DNA from: Parapedobacter pyrenivorans_A
GTDB lineage: Bacteria; Bacteroidota; Bacteroidia; Sphingobacteriales; Sphingobacteriaceae
NCBI RefSeq assembly: GCF_041925275.1
Contig: NZ_JBHEUZ010000017.1
Location: 1 to 64,000 of the forward strand
DNA: 64,000 nt
Reading direction: 5' to 3'
Position numbers and translations under genes: made by a program. Below, in pieces: positions 10,001 through 15,641 of this stretch. The notes under the pieces were generated by a model. That model searched no databases and was not told the origin of the DNA. It saw only the letters and a program-made list of their open reading frames with translations. Position 1 is the stretch's first letter. Every line of letters starts with the position of its first letter.

Positions 10001-10606
10001 CCCGGCTTCGCCTTTGCCCAGTTCGCAACCATATAACAGGAAGTCGCCCCCCGTTTTGATCGCCCCGTTTACCACCCGCGCAAACTCCGGGTGGCTTTTG
10101 AGCGTGCCCCCATCTACCGGTGTGTTGCCCAGCAGCAGTTCGCCGGCACGGGCATGCGAGAAGAGGTGCACCGCATGCAGGTTTTCATAGTGTTCCAGCG
10201 TTTCTAATAGGTATACCAGGCCGTCCGTACCCTGCGGTATTTCCACCAACTCCACGCCCGGTTTCACCAAACGGCTAAACTGCCGATAGTCTTTGATGTT
10301 CCGGTCGACAACCAGCAGTTCCTTTACCGGAGATTTGCGGATAACCAGCTCGTCCCCGCTTACCAACGGCTGTGCCGGAGCATTCCCCGCATGGACCTTG
10401 CTGTAATTAAACGCACTTTTTGGCAGGCCGACCAACGCCGGATCAACGAGGTAGGTTTTATTGCTCCCCGAGCCATAAGCCCCCCGCCGGCCACTGTAAT
10501 ACGCCGAGGCTGCTGCACTGAGCGAAAGCGGACTGGCCACCATGGCCAGTTGTATCAAAGCTGTACTGAATTTCTTGCTTTTCATTGTACGATTGGTCAA
10601 ACTCAT
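3764..10606 (-). CDS. Giant T9SS adhesin, N-terminal part (DUF4347, cadherin-like and Ig-like domains)
   Basis: A 2280-codon frame that ends with an out-of-frame tail (TARLTARHSLQAR) where other repeats read TATLNGEAFTSG. The likely start is the internal Met at codon 8 (10585), which begins a good signal peptide (MKSKKFSTALIQLAMVASPL, then AAASA). A DUF4347 domain covers about residues 95-245 (KELLVVDRNIKDYRQF; LFSHARAGELLLG; LLYGCELGKG), an N-terminal module seen in very large adhesins. Then come jelly-roll-like segments, several cadherin-like repeats (residues about 640-1500), SbsA-type Ig and SwmB-like domains (about 1560-1800), BapA-type Ig domains (about 1830-2060), and two units of the 66-residue array. 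Restoring one base joins it to the downstream frame, giving one protein of about 3440 residues. Without the join, the exported piece lacks the T9SS sorting domain. Confidence 0.85.
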   Translation of the reverse strand: MSLTNRTMKSKKFSTALIQLAMVASPLSLSAAASAYYSGRRGAYGSGSNKTYLVDPALVGLPKSAFNYSKVHAGNAPAQPLVSGDELVIRKSPVKELLVVDRNIKDYRQFSRLVKPGVELVEIPQGTDGLVYLLETLEHYENLHAVHLFSHARAGELLLGNTPVDGGTLKSHPEFARVVNGAIKTGGDFLLYGCELGKGEAGDEFLEIIKSNTHADVAASDNRTGNAAFNGDWDLEIQKGDIEAKPLANSVAMKDFTEVLQTTTIIFDQSNYITGSGAPTSGIYNSSSNAQFNVYANGTDYVLTADGESGYTGNVIWDYLYNEGGNTYIETKTTFSFSGNAPFKPKSISLWNLTTSHTQDIFITTDNGGLVTVYDVPKQSAAGIANLDISGLPVATKLIITGNIDGNVASNPGSTGEGAGKTYLRFDQLQVDDLGTATAAPTACAPSIGVTDFEGLYSSITELNSGTGSATATVQCFDITSETLNPSHTARVVGTSISGNELLIIQGVGTSPNANLARAIIKSNDGSEFSFRSIKVQPFGNFTDWDIVYNGYKDGVLVSGASLSRNDMSTGVMYTDEFTSIPAFGNVDEIRIEFAATGTSFQNFRIDDIEIGAATATPVNTAPTLTASAGTTAFIEGTAIAIDNALTVTDTDNTTLASATVSISGNFQSGQDVLVFTSNPATMGNITISSNNAGVLTLTSAGATATLAQWQTALRSITYNNTSDNPNTANRTVSFVVNDGTDNSTAATKMVSVTAASDDCIISATIADAANEMTNDLAHFGQSFTACGNGTLSKIKFLSRYNGSLYPQDLTLTIRQGNGLSGDVLGTVTIPQSTIVEDISGTNFTVVDVSSQNIAISNGQFYTFSFEGVDDNRAQLNFGKWILQSAFESFYPGGRMYVGSVAHDDKDLIFEVEIEAGSAPVNTAPSATNLTQSKSFTEDDGSAVALDDIVVTDPDAGETIAATLTLSNVAAGSLSTGTYGSATSTFASGVWTVSGSVADVNVALAAVAFSPAANFDQDFTITARIRDATDTGPADGTISISVTAVNDAPTATNLTQSKSATEGGSAVALDDMVVTDPDTGETITATLTLSNVAAGSLGTGTYGSATSTFASGVWTVTGSVADVNGALAAVAFTPSADNDQNFTITTRIRDAADTGPADGTISFTVTPVNDAPVITAPATIAVTEDIEAALIGISFVDVDAGSGNVTVTLAVASGSLSATTGAGVTVGGTASARTLTGTIADVNTFIAASNVTYTTALNATSNVTLTVSINDNGNTGTGEAQQDSETVTLLVTAVNDAPVITAPATIAVTEDVESALTGISFADVDAGSAAVTATLSVTSGSLSATGGADVTVGGTSSALTLTGSIEDVNEFIAASIVTYTTALNATTDVTLTVAINDGGNTGTGGAQSATETVTLQVTPVNDAPTDITLSAGTILQSATAAGTEVGTLSTTDVDDGEVFTYTLNTTGTAGGTCTDDSGNSSFQLNGNVLETAGPLLPGTYNICVQTSDGEADFRKSFTITVTDDVPPVVSSVSVPADGWYVAGGTLSFTVNTNEAVTVDTGGGTPRIALTVGEETVYASYQSGSGSSELVFAYTVVSGNLDNDGIEVAAAVEPNGGTLRDAENNFLTGALNGVGATTGVLVDAVAPNLQSLSPADGSTTVVPGADFRMTFSENIALGSGNIVIYGALYSPVAIIDAAAHGGQLSITDNQLTINPAADLNELNSYYIQVASGAVTDLAGNAYAGISDLTTWNFTVADVTPPTVTAVAVNGTPSASAEEIQFTVTFNEAPDNVTVDDFTLTRTGSPGGNIADASLSTGNTVTVTIDGITGAGTLRLDVKANSGITDAFGNGNGTNGYVPAFTGGGPHVVDREAPNAPEGLALDPASDSGEGDDGITNDNTPTLTGMAEANATLTVTSDVDGELGTAIADGSGNWSYTPGTPLTEGMHNLTATATDAAGNTSAASAALEITIDTTPHAKPAVPDLAAASDTGESDTDNITNLTDLTLQGAAGSVEANARVHARSDLEGGLTNTTANADGSWSLDVSGLMEGTHQLQITAADTAGNTSVYSDALMVVIDTTAPAGHSVSVDDDVINATEAASIGFTFSEAEAGAVYSYAITSSGGGTPVTGTGTLMTTTDPVSGIDVSGLRDGTLTLSVTVTDVAGNSAIAVTDASMLDQAVPEVEGVENGEYYNEDVTPTFNEGTATLNGEAFTSGTVIADEDEYTLVVTDAAGNADTVNFVVDKTVPEITDVEDGASYNTDVTPAFNEGTARLTARHSLQAR
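6330..7850 (-). repeat. Two pairs of cadherin-like tandem repeats in the adhesin
   Basis: Two adjacent units of about 125 residues (ITAPATIAVTED..., coding roughly 6345-7105) are followed on the plus-strand map by two units of similar length (ATNLTQSKS..., roughly 7110-7840). Within each pair the DNA is highly similar, as expected from recent duplication. They add length to the stalk of the adhesin. Confidence 0.75.
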
Positions 10607-11206
10607 CGTCGTAAGTTTCGTCTATCCGGTTGTTTGTTGTAGGTTATTTCCTTTCGGTGCGATTCCGAAATCGTTCTCGTGTGCGTATTGGATCTTCCAC
10701 CCAGTGAAACCTAATACCTGGTAAATCGATATTCTTCACATGGAGGATACAGCAGAAACTGGTGGGTAGATGTTACATGCATAAACTAGGCGGATGTATG
10801 TTTGTTTACTTCATTAATTGTTCCGTTGAGCCACCACTCCGGCTACCCCTCAGTATGATTATCTGGCGATTTGGGATAGGTGACTTTTCTATTACAATTA
10901 TCAGAAAACTTTTTTTAATAATTGGAAATTTTTTTTTTCAAAATGATGCATAGGTTTCACCACGTCTGACCGCGACAGTGATGTCAAAACAACCGGCCAG
11001 CCCTTTCGAAGTCTTCGACCGCTGATAGGGAAATTTTGACGGAAAAGTCGGGGTGCGTGGTATTAATTGGAGATTTCGGAGCTTATGACCGCCGGATTCG
11101 TCAAAATCCCCAGCGTCATTTCTGGCAAAGCGTCCTATGGCACAGTGCACTCTCCGAAGCCAGTTAGGACTCCATTTCATTACTCATGCTGCTAAGATAG
11201 CGTTTT
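10607..11206. other. Non-coding region upstream of the adhesin
   Basis: No convincing gene is visible in this 600-bp stretch. The part nearest the adhesin (10607-10860) is probably its 5' leader and promoter. A long A/T tract with an adjoining conserved element lies at 10869-10941. The remainder (10942-11206) reads open for 80 codons on the minus strand, but the translation has no signal peptide, recognisable motif or plausible composition. Confidence 0.6.
10869..10941 (-). promoter_or_regulatory. Upstream element shared with the APS kinase operon (copy 1)
   Basis: Read on the minus strand this is an A-tract followed by ATTTCC, a T/A-rich stretch, and then AGAAAAGTCACCTATCCC and AAATC. The same layout is found at 12815-12885. 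Here it lies 260-330 bp upstream of the adhesin start. The matching core (GTCACCTAT, then CC, then AATC) together with the flanking A-tract suggests a protein-binding or promoter region that is conserved because it works, in an otherwise diverged intergenic context. The regulator is unknown. Confidence 0.5.
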
Positions 11207-11281
11207 TTACAGCAATCCCTGTTTCCCACCGAACCGGTAACGCAGCCCGATTTCGTGGGTGGTGTTGCTGATACGCCGGTC
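11207..11281 (-). pseudogene. Possible 3' remnant of a PorP/SprF-type outer-membrane barrel gene
   Basis: Directly after the sulfotransferase stop codon, in another frame, 24 codons read DRRISNTTHEIGLRYRFGGK and end GLL-stop. The THEIGLRYRF pattern looks like the last beta-strand of an outer-membrane barrel and resembles PorP/SprF C-termini. No start or upstream barrel is present; the upstream sequence is the sulfotransferase gene. It may be the tail of a barrel gene cut off when the neighbouring genes arrived. The evidence is only about 20 residues, so chance resemblance cannot be excluded. Confidence 0.35.
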
Positions 11282-12099
11282 TAGCGGCTCGTTTCTTTCG
11301 GTGCGATTACATTCGCATCGCTCCCTGCCGTATCTTTCCAGAATGCCATTTCGCTGTACTTTTGGAATAAATCCGGCGGCAGGATAGACCGCCGCTGCTT
11401 AAATTCCACTTTGCGGGCCACGGTGTGCAGCCCTTTTACGCCCAAGGTATAGTCAAATTCGTCGTGCGAATAGTCGATGTTATCGAAATCATGCTGATAT
11501 GGCTCCATCCCCGTAAACCCATAAATCAGTTTCATCGTCCGTTCGGGAAAACGGGCTAGCAGCTCATAATCCACCAACAGCAGCCGATCCGCATACTCGC
11601 CGTAGAAGGCTTCCTTAAGTGCAGTGAGCGCGATGCCCACCACCCCATTCAGCAGGCTCTCGCAGCGGGTGTATACCGTAGCCCGGTTGCCCGCGGAAAA
11701 CATCCGGCTGTAATCGAAGGGGTTCTTGCGGTAGATTTTCTCGAAGCTGTCCATGATCCATGCCGGATCGCGCACGAGACAGATGATTTTAAAATCGTCA
11801 AACAGCTCGACCAACTGATGCATGCGGGCTGTCCACAGGCGGTTGGTATCGAAAATGACGTCCTTCGGATTATCCTGGTAATAGGCATTGAATAGCGCTG
11901 AACAGATGGCTTTCCGCTTCTGCTCGTCGAAAAACGAGTAAAATTCGCTGCCGGCGCCGATCTGCTCCAGGCAGCCGTTGATAAGTGAGGCTACCGGACT
12001 GCTCATCGCAGCATGTACACCGGGATTCTGGGTGAGTATACCCGATAGCAATGTCGATCCCGAGCGCGGCAAGCCCGAGATAAAATGTAGCTGTTTCAT
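11281..12099 (-). CDS. PAPS-dependent sulfotransferase family protein
   Basis: A 272-residue cytoplasmic protein with both cofactor motifs of the sulfotransferase family: the 5'-phosphosulfate loop GLPRSGSTLLSG at residues 9-20, and the 3'-phosphate motif CLVRDPAWIMDSFEK around residue 107. It should transfer sulfate from PAPS to a hydroxyl acceptor on a glycan, lipid or small molecule; the acceptor cannot be told from sequence. Its start overlaps the APS kinase stop by 4 bp (ATGA type), so the donor-making and donor-using enzymes are translationally coupled. Because the pair lies beside a giant surface adhesin and shares an upstream element with it, an extracellular polysaccharide or glycolipid is a reasonable acceptor. 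That is inference. Confidence 0.85.
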   Translation of the reverse strand: MKQLHFISGLPRSGSTLLSGILTQNPGVHAAMSSPVASLINGCLEQIGAGSEFYSFFDEQKRKAICSALFNAYYQDNPKDVIFDTNRLWTARMHQLVELFDDFKIICLVRDPAWIMDSFEKIYRKNPFDYSRMFSAGNRATVYTRCESLLNGVVGIALTALKEAFYGEYADRLLLVDYELLARFPERTMKLIYGFTGMEPYQHDFDNIDYSHDEFDYTLGVKGLHTVARKVEFKQRRSILPPDLFQKYSEMAFWKDTAGSDANVIAPKETSR

Positions 12100-12659
12100 G
12101 TAGGTAGCGTTTCTGTAAGCAGCCGGCTTGCCGGGTTGCTATTCAATAATGAGGTTAAATAGGAGGCCAATTGAGCCGCGGAATTTTCGAGCGCGTCCGT
12201 TCCGGTATCGATGACCAAGTCGGCATCGATGGGTTCTTCATACGGGTCATTTACTCCGGTGAGGTTGGCCAACCGATCCGGATGGCCCGCCGGCAGTGCT
12301 GCCCGCGCGTAAAGCCCTTTGGTATCCCGTTGCCGAAGCACGTCCAATGCACACCGGAGCCATACCAAACGGGCGCCACAGTTTTCGCTGAAATAAGCAC
12401 GAGTAGCTCTATAAGGGTTGATAACAGCCAGGAGTACCACATCGGCATCGGTTTCATTGGCTAGGTGCGCCAGTCGCCGCAGGTGCTCCAGCCGGTCGGC
12501 TTTGCTGAACCCGAGGTCGGCGGAAAGCGTTTTCCGCAGGTCGTCACCATCCAATACAACAACCTTGTAACCTAACGCAATCAATTTTTCACTGGCAAGC
12601 GCTGCCAATGTCGTTTTACCAACACCTGAAAGTCCAGTAAACTGAACTATATGTTGCAT
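12096..12659 (-). CDS. cysC: Adenylylsulfate kinase (APS kinase)
   Basis: A 187-residue P-loop kinase that phosphorylates adenylyl sulfate to PAPS. The Walker A loop GLSGVGKTT is at residues 9-17. Family motifs DGDDLRKTLSADLGFSKADR, KGLYARA and LTGVNDPYEEP follow in the normal order and spacing. One variation: the usual ISPYR segment, whose Ser is phosphorylated in the E. coli enzyme, reads INPYR here; published variants at this serine keep activity, so the enzyme is probably functional. No ATP sulfurylase (CysD/N or Sat) lies nearby, so APS must come from another locus. The gene is first in a two-gene operon with the sulfotransferase. Confidence 0.9.
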   Translation of the reverse strand: MQHIVQFTGLSGVGKTTLAALASEKLIALGYKVVVLDGDDLRKTLSADLGFSKADRLEHLRRLAHLANETDADVVLLAVINPYRATRAYFSENCGARLVWLRCALDVLRQRDTKGLYARAALPAGHPDRLANLTGVNDPYEEPIDADLVIDTGTDALENSAAQLASYLTSLLNSNPASRLLTETLPT

Positions 12660-12814
12660 GCGCTTGAAACGGTTGTTGATTTACACCCGCTGGCAATCGT
12701 GGTAAATGTAAGATACATAGCCGTAGCTTTCGTGTTTCATCTTAGTATTGGCAGTTCCGATTAAGCCATCATCTACCAGCTTCCGCCTCCCAATATCACA
12801 GCCATCTCTTCTTG

Positions 12815-12885
12815 GATTCGGTATAGGTGACTTTCTGATCGCAATGATGGTAATTTTTTCTAATATTTCGAAATTTTTTCAAGGG
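12815..12885 (-). promoter_or_regulatory. Upstream element shared with the giant adhesin (copy 2)
   Basis: On the minus strand: GAAAAAATTTCG, an AT stretch, then CAGAAAGTCACCTATACC and GAATC. It aligns with 10869-10941 over about 65 bp with an identical GTCACCTAT core. It is 156-226 bp upstream of the APS kinase start, on the same strand as that gene, just as the other copy is on the strand of the adhesin. Same orientation and similar position suggest co-regulation. Confidence 0.5.
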
Positions 12886-13159
12886 AAATTGATTGGAATG
12901 GGCGGGCACCGGGTTTGGCACCGGCAGTGCTCCGGCCTGTCGCGCGGGTAAGGTTGGGCGCGGCGCGGTACGCGGGTTATCCAATCTGCGCGGACTTTCT
13001 TGACGAGTAAAACAAAATGAACGCGAATTACCGCTAGGTAAAACCTGCTACTGACCCAAATTCACAAAAAACTGGACCGATTCACAAAATCCATTAACAT
13101 ATGGAAAATATTCGCTAAAAATCACTCAATGTATCGTTAGTGCATTATTTTGCTTAAAA

Positions 13160-13167
13160 TAAGTTTG
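13160..13167 (+). promoter_or_regulatory. Candidate -7 box for the Crp-like gene
   Basis: TAAGTTTG matches the Bacteroidota -7 consensus TAnnTTTG. No good -33 TTTG lies at the usual 19-21 bp spacing. If used, it would give the Crp-like gene a leader of about 190-230 nucleotides. Confidence 0.3.
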
Positions 13168-13356
13168 CTATCTTGGCCTTAGCAGTACACGCCACGCTAC
13201 CCATCGGAACAGCGTCTCGGAGCGTGCCTTTTGCTTTTACAAGGGCCCGAATGATTGTCATCACCACCAAAAAGAGCGTACGAAAACCAGCGGATTCCTT
13301 CGTGAACCTCTCAGGGATGGACCATGAGTTGGCGTGCAATATCTTAGGGTTGCCGG

Positions 13357-13965
13357 ATGAAACGGGGCTTGATGAAGAACGAACACCCAATTAAAGAAAT
13401 GGAAGAACTGAAATCATATTTGAGAAAATTAATCAACTTCACGGATGAAGAAATGGAAATGTTTAAATCGTTGTTTTCTGAAGCCCAACTTAAAAAACAC
13501 GATTATTTTGCACGGGAAGGAGAATACTCCTCAAAATTGGCTTTTCTTTCCAAGGGTGTAATGCGGGCGTTTTTCCGAAGCAATTTAGGAAACGAATACA
13601 ATAAAACATTCTTTACACCTCCTACTTTTGTAGCTGCTTATTCTTCTGTTACGACAAAACAAAAAAATCTCATTAATATTCAGTGCCTAACAGAATGTTC
13701 GATATTGGTAGCCGATTTTGACAAAATAACTTCGCTTTACAAAGATTTCCCTAAAATTGAAAGTCTTGCCAGAGTATTGGCGGAATACAAGTTCGCCATA
13801 AAAGAAAAAAGAGAAATTGAACTTGTAACGCTCGAAGCAAAAGAACGCTACAACATTTTCAGGCAAGAACATCCTGATTTAGAAAATCAAATCAGTCAGT
13901 ATCATATCGCTTCATACTTGGGAATCTCACCAACACAATTGAGCCGGATAAGGGCTAAAAAGTAA
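13357..13965 (+). CDS. Crp/Fnr family transcriptional regulator
   Basis: Up to 202 residues. The longest frame starts at 13357, but Met codons at 13372 and 13399 are likelier: MEELKSYLRKL at 13399 is the usual beginning of this family. Residues about 30-125 form a cyclic-nucleotide-binding-type beta barrel (FAREGEYSSKLAFLSKGVMRAFF). A C-terminal helix-turn-helix follows (ISQYHIASYLGISPTQLSRIR). The key cAMP-contact residues of true CRP are not evident, so the effector is unknown. The gene is much more AT-rich than its neighbours, as is the DJ-1-like gene 52 bp downstream, which suggests joint acquisition and possible regulation of that gene. Confidence 0.85.
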   Translation: MKRGLMKNEHPIKEMEELKSYLRKLINFTDEEMEMFKSLFSEAQLKKHDYFAREGEYSSKLAFLSKGVMRAFFRSNLGNEYNKTFFTPPTFVAAYSSVTTKQKNLINIQCLTECSILVADFDKITSLYKDFPKIESLARVLAEYKFAIKEKREIELVTLEAKERYNIFRQEHPDLENQISQYHIASYLGISPTQLSRIRAKK

Positions 13966-14017
13966 AATCTTTACATATGTAAATGTTTTTCGCTTTTCTT
14001 CTTGTGAACTTTGCAGA

Positions 14018-14827
14018 ATGATATTAAGCGGAAATAAAATGACTATTAGCATACTTGCCATCATATTTCTTTTGACCAATGCGGTATATGCACAAAGCAA
14101 TAAAATTTTATTTGTAATGAGCGCAGCAGATACCATTGAGTTGAACAACGGAGAAAAGCTCAGACAGACAGGGGTGTTTTTGAATGAATTTTATCTTGCA
14201 TGTAAATCAATGATTGATGCCGGATATACCGTAGATTTTGCTACCCCAAATGGAATTGTTGCAACCATTGATGAAGAAAGCATTGATGATAAATATTGGA
14301 AGAAAAACTTAGAATTAAAGGATGAAGCACTGACCTTTATTAAAACTAATGACTTATTCAACCACCCAAAAACACTTGAAGAAGCTATTGATGCAAAATC
14401 AGATTACATTGGTTTGATAATTCCGGGAGGACAAGGCTTAATGGTGGATTTGATGGCAGACAAAAACACACCGATCCTTTTAAAATACTTCGCAAAAGAA
14501 AACAAGCCAGTAGGGCTTATTTGTCATGCCCCAAGTCTTATTTTAACGATACCAAAAGATGAAAATCCATACGTTGGTTTCAAAGTCAATTCAGTTTCAT
14601 CGTTTGAGGAATTCGTTATTGAGCGTTTTATAATGAAGGGGAAACCTGAAAACAGGAAAATAGCAAAAAAACTGAAAAAGTTAGGGTTAAAGTACAGAAG
14701 CGGTCTGCCGAAGTCAGACTTCGCAATAAGAGATAGAAATTTAGTAACAAGCCAAAATCCATTTTCCGGACGTTCATTTAATAAATTATTTTTAGAAGCA
14801 CTGACTGATTATTTAAGCAAAGAATAG
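14018..14827 (+). CDS. Exported DJ-1/PfpI family protein (type 1 glutamine amidotransferase-like)
   Basis: 269 residues. The functional start is probably the Met at 14039, opening a signal peptide MTISILAIIFLLTNAVYA before QSNKILF. The fold signature is present: FVMSAAD, the early acidic residue region (GVFLNEF), LIIPGGQG, and the nucleophile elbow LICHAPSL with the candidate catalytic Cys followed by His. Relatives include Hsp31/DJ-1-type glyoxalase III or chaperone proteins and PfpI peptidases; an exported version is less common. The mature protein should act in the periplasm. It lies directly after the Crp-like regulator on the same strand, with similar low GC. The exact activity cannot be assigned. 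Confidence 0.8.
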   Translation: MILSGNKMTISILAIIFLLTNAVYAQSNKILFVMSAADTIELNNGEKLRQTGVFLNEFYLACKSMIDAGYTVDFATPNGIVATIDEESIDDKYWKKNLELKDEALTFIKTNDLFNHPKTLEEAIDAKSDYIGLIIPGGQGLMVDLMADKNTPILLKYFAKENKPVGLICHAPSLILTIPKDENPYVGFKVNSVSSFEEFVIERFIMKGKPENRKIAKKLKKLGLKYRSGLPKSDFAIRDRNLVTSQNPFSGRSFNKLFLEALTDYLSKE

Positions 14828-14970
14828 CCTGGGCTCATTCGCTGACCAGGCAATCAGATTCAATAAACGTTTGCAACAACTCGACGTACCAACGGTAACG
14901 TACAACCAAAACCCTTGTGAGCTGGGCCTGAAGGCTGATCTTGCATATCGCCACTTCGTTTATATTTTCC

Positions 14971-15001
14971 TTTGATTTTGACTTAAATTCGAATACCTTT
15001 G
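14971..15001 (+). promoter_or_regulatory. Promoter of the ECF sigma factor gene
   Basis: TTTG at 14971-14974, 19 bp of spacer, then TACCTTTG at 14994-15001. This is an exact match to the Bacteroidota housekeeping promoter layout (TTTG-N19-21-TAnnTTTG). The sigma gene starts 43 bp downstream, giving a leader of about 35-40 nucleotides. Confidence 0.7.
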
Positions 15002-15044
15002 GGTATCCAATTGGCCCGTAGGTCGACTTGCCGGTCCAACTGAA

Positions 15045-15641
15045 ATGATGCGAACAGAAAACCATGTTGCCGAAGAAACCTTGATCCGACTACGTGCCGG
15101 CTCGCGGGTGGATTTCATGGTTGTGTACGACCAATTCCAGAAAGGGCTGTTTACCTTCGCATACCATTACCTCCGGGATAAAGACCTCGCCGAAGACGTT
15201 ACGCAGAGCGTGTTTATGAAAATATGGGAAACCCGGCATCGCATCAACCCGGCGCTTTCCTTTGCCGGTTACTTGTACCGCATCACGCGGAATGAGGTGT
15301 TCAATGAACTCAAGGCCATCGCCAACCGTGAAAAGGCAAAGGCCGGCATGGCTATGGCCACGCCGGAACCCCTGGCGCTTTCCGTGGATACGATCGTTGA
15401 GCAACGGGAATACGAGGAGCTGCTGGAGGAAGCCGTTCGGGCGCTCCCCCCACAGCGGCAACGGATTTTCAGGCTTTGCCGCCAGGAGGGGCTGACCTAC
15501 CAAGAGGCCGCTTCGCAACTAGGCATCTCGTATTACACGGTGAAGGAACACATGACGCTCGCCATGCAGGCAATCAAAAACCACCTCGGCCGCAATGCGG
15601 TGTTCATATTCTTTCTGGCCACCGTCTACGGCTCCACCTGA
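15045..15641 (+). CDS. ECF RNA polymerase sigma-70 factor (SusC/D-associated type)
   Basis: 198 residues with the two conserved regions of ECF sigmas. Region 2 is at about residues 25-90 (LFTFAYHYLRDKDLAEDVTQ, then VFMKIWETRHRI). Region 4 is at about 125-185 (LPPQRQRIFRLCRQEGLTYQ, then LGISYYTVKEHM). The hydrophobic tail (AVFIFFLATVYG) is common in this Bacteroidota subgroup. Such sigmas are held by a FecR anti-sigma and freed when a TonB receptor binds its glycan. Here the gene is transcribed towards PUL1, its end overlapping the last PUL1 gene by 16 bp, tail to tail, while the PUL1 FecR is 11.5 kb away with no sigma beside it. The two are therefore likely partners. The start may be codon 2. 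Confidence 0.9.
   Translation: MMRTENHVAEETLIRLRAGSRVDFMVVYDQFQKGLFTFAYHYLRDKDLAEDVTQSVFMKIWETRHRINPALSFAGYLYRITRNEVFNELKAIANREKAKAGMAMATPEPLALSVDTIVEQREYEELLEEAVRALPPQRQRIFRLCRQEGLTYQEAASQLGISYYTVKEHMTLAMQAIKNHLGRNAVFIFFLATVYGST

Larger units (their letters stand above)
12660..13356. other. Intergenic region between the sulfation operon and the Crp-like gene
   Basis: About 700 bp without a convincing gene. It contains the second copy of the shared element (12815-12885), a short GC-rich stretch (12900-12980) next to AT-rich sequence, and a Bacteroidota-type -7 box at 13160-13167. Open frames on both strands at 13154-13394 have no recognisable family; they may be a decayed gene or leader sequence. 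Base composition switches at about 13000 from the local average to AT-rich. Confidence 0.6.

Noticed and set aside
267..10606. Plus-strand open frames opposite the adhesin, up to 425 codons
   Set aside because: They are shadows caused by the repetitive, biased codon use of the adhesin. The translations are Arg/Gly/His-rich or Val/Ser-rich with no domains.
10938..11180. 80-codon minus-strand frame downstream of the sulfation genes
   Set aside because: No signal peptide, motif or family likeness and mixed low-complexity composition; more likely non-coding.
13154..13394. Overlapping open frames on both strands upstream of the Crp-like gene (73 and 78 codons)
   Set aside because: Neither translation resembles a known protein, and each shadows the other. 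A decayed gene is possible but not supported.
14835..15065. 76-codon minus-strand frame before the ECF sigma gene
   Set aside because: It overlaps the exact sigma promoter and the sigma start codon, and the product has no recognisable features.
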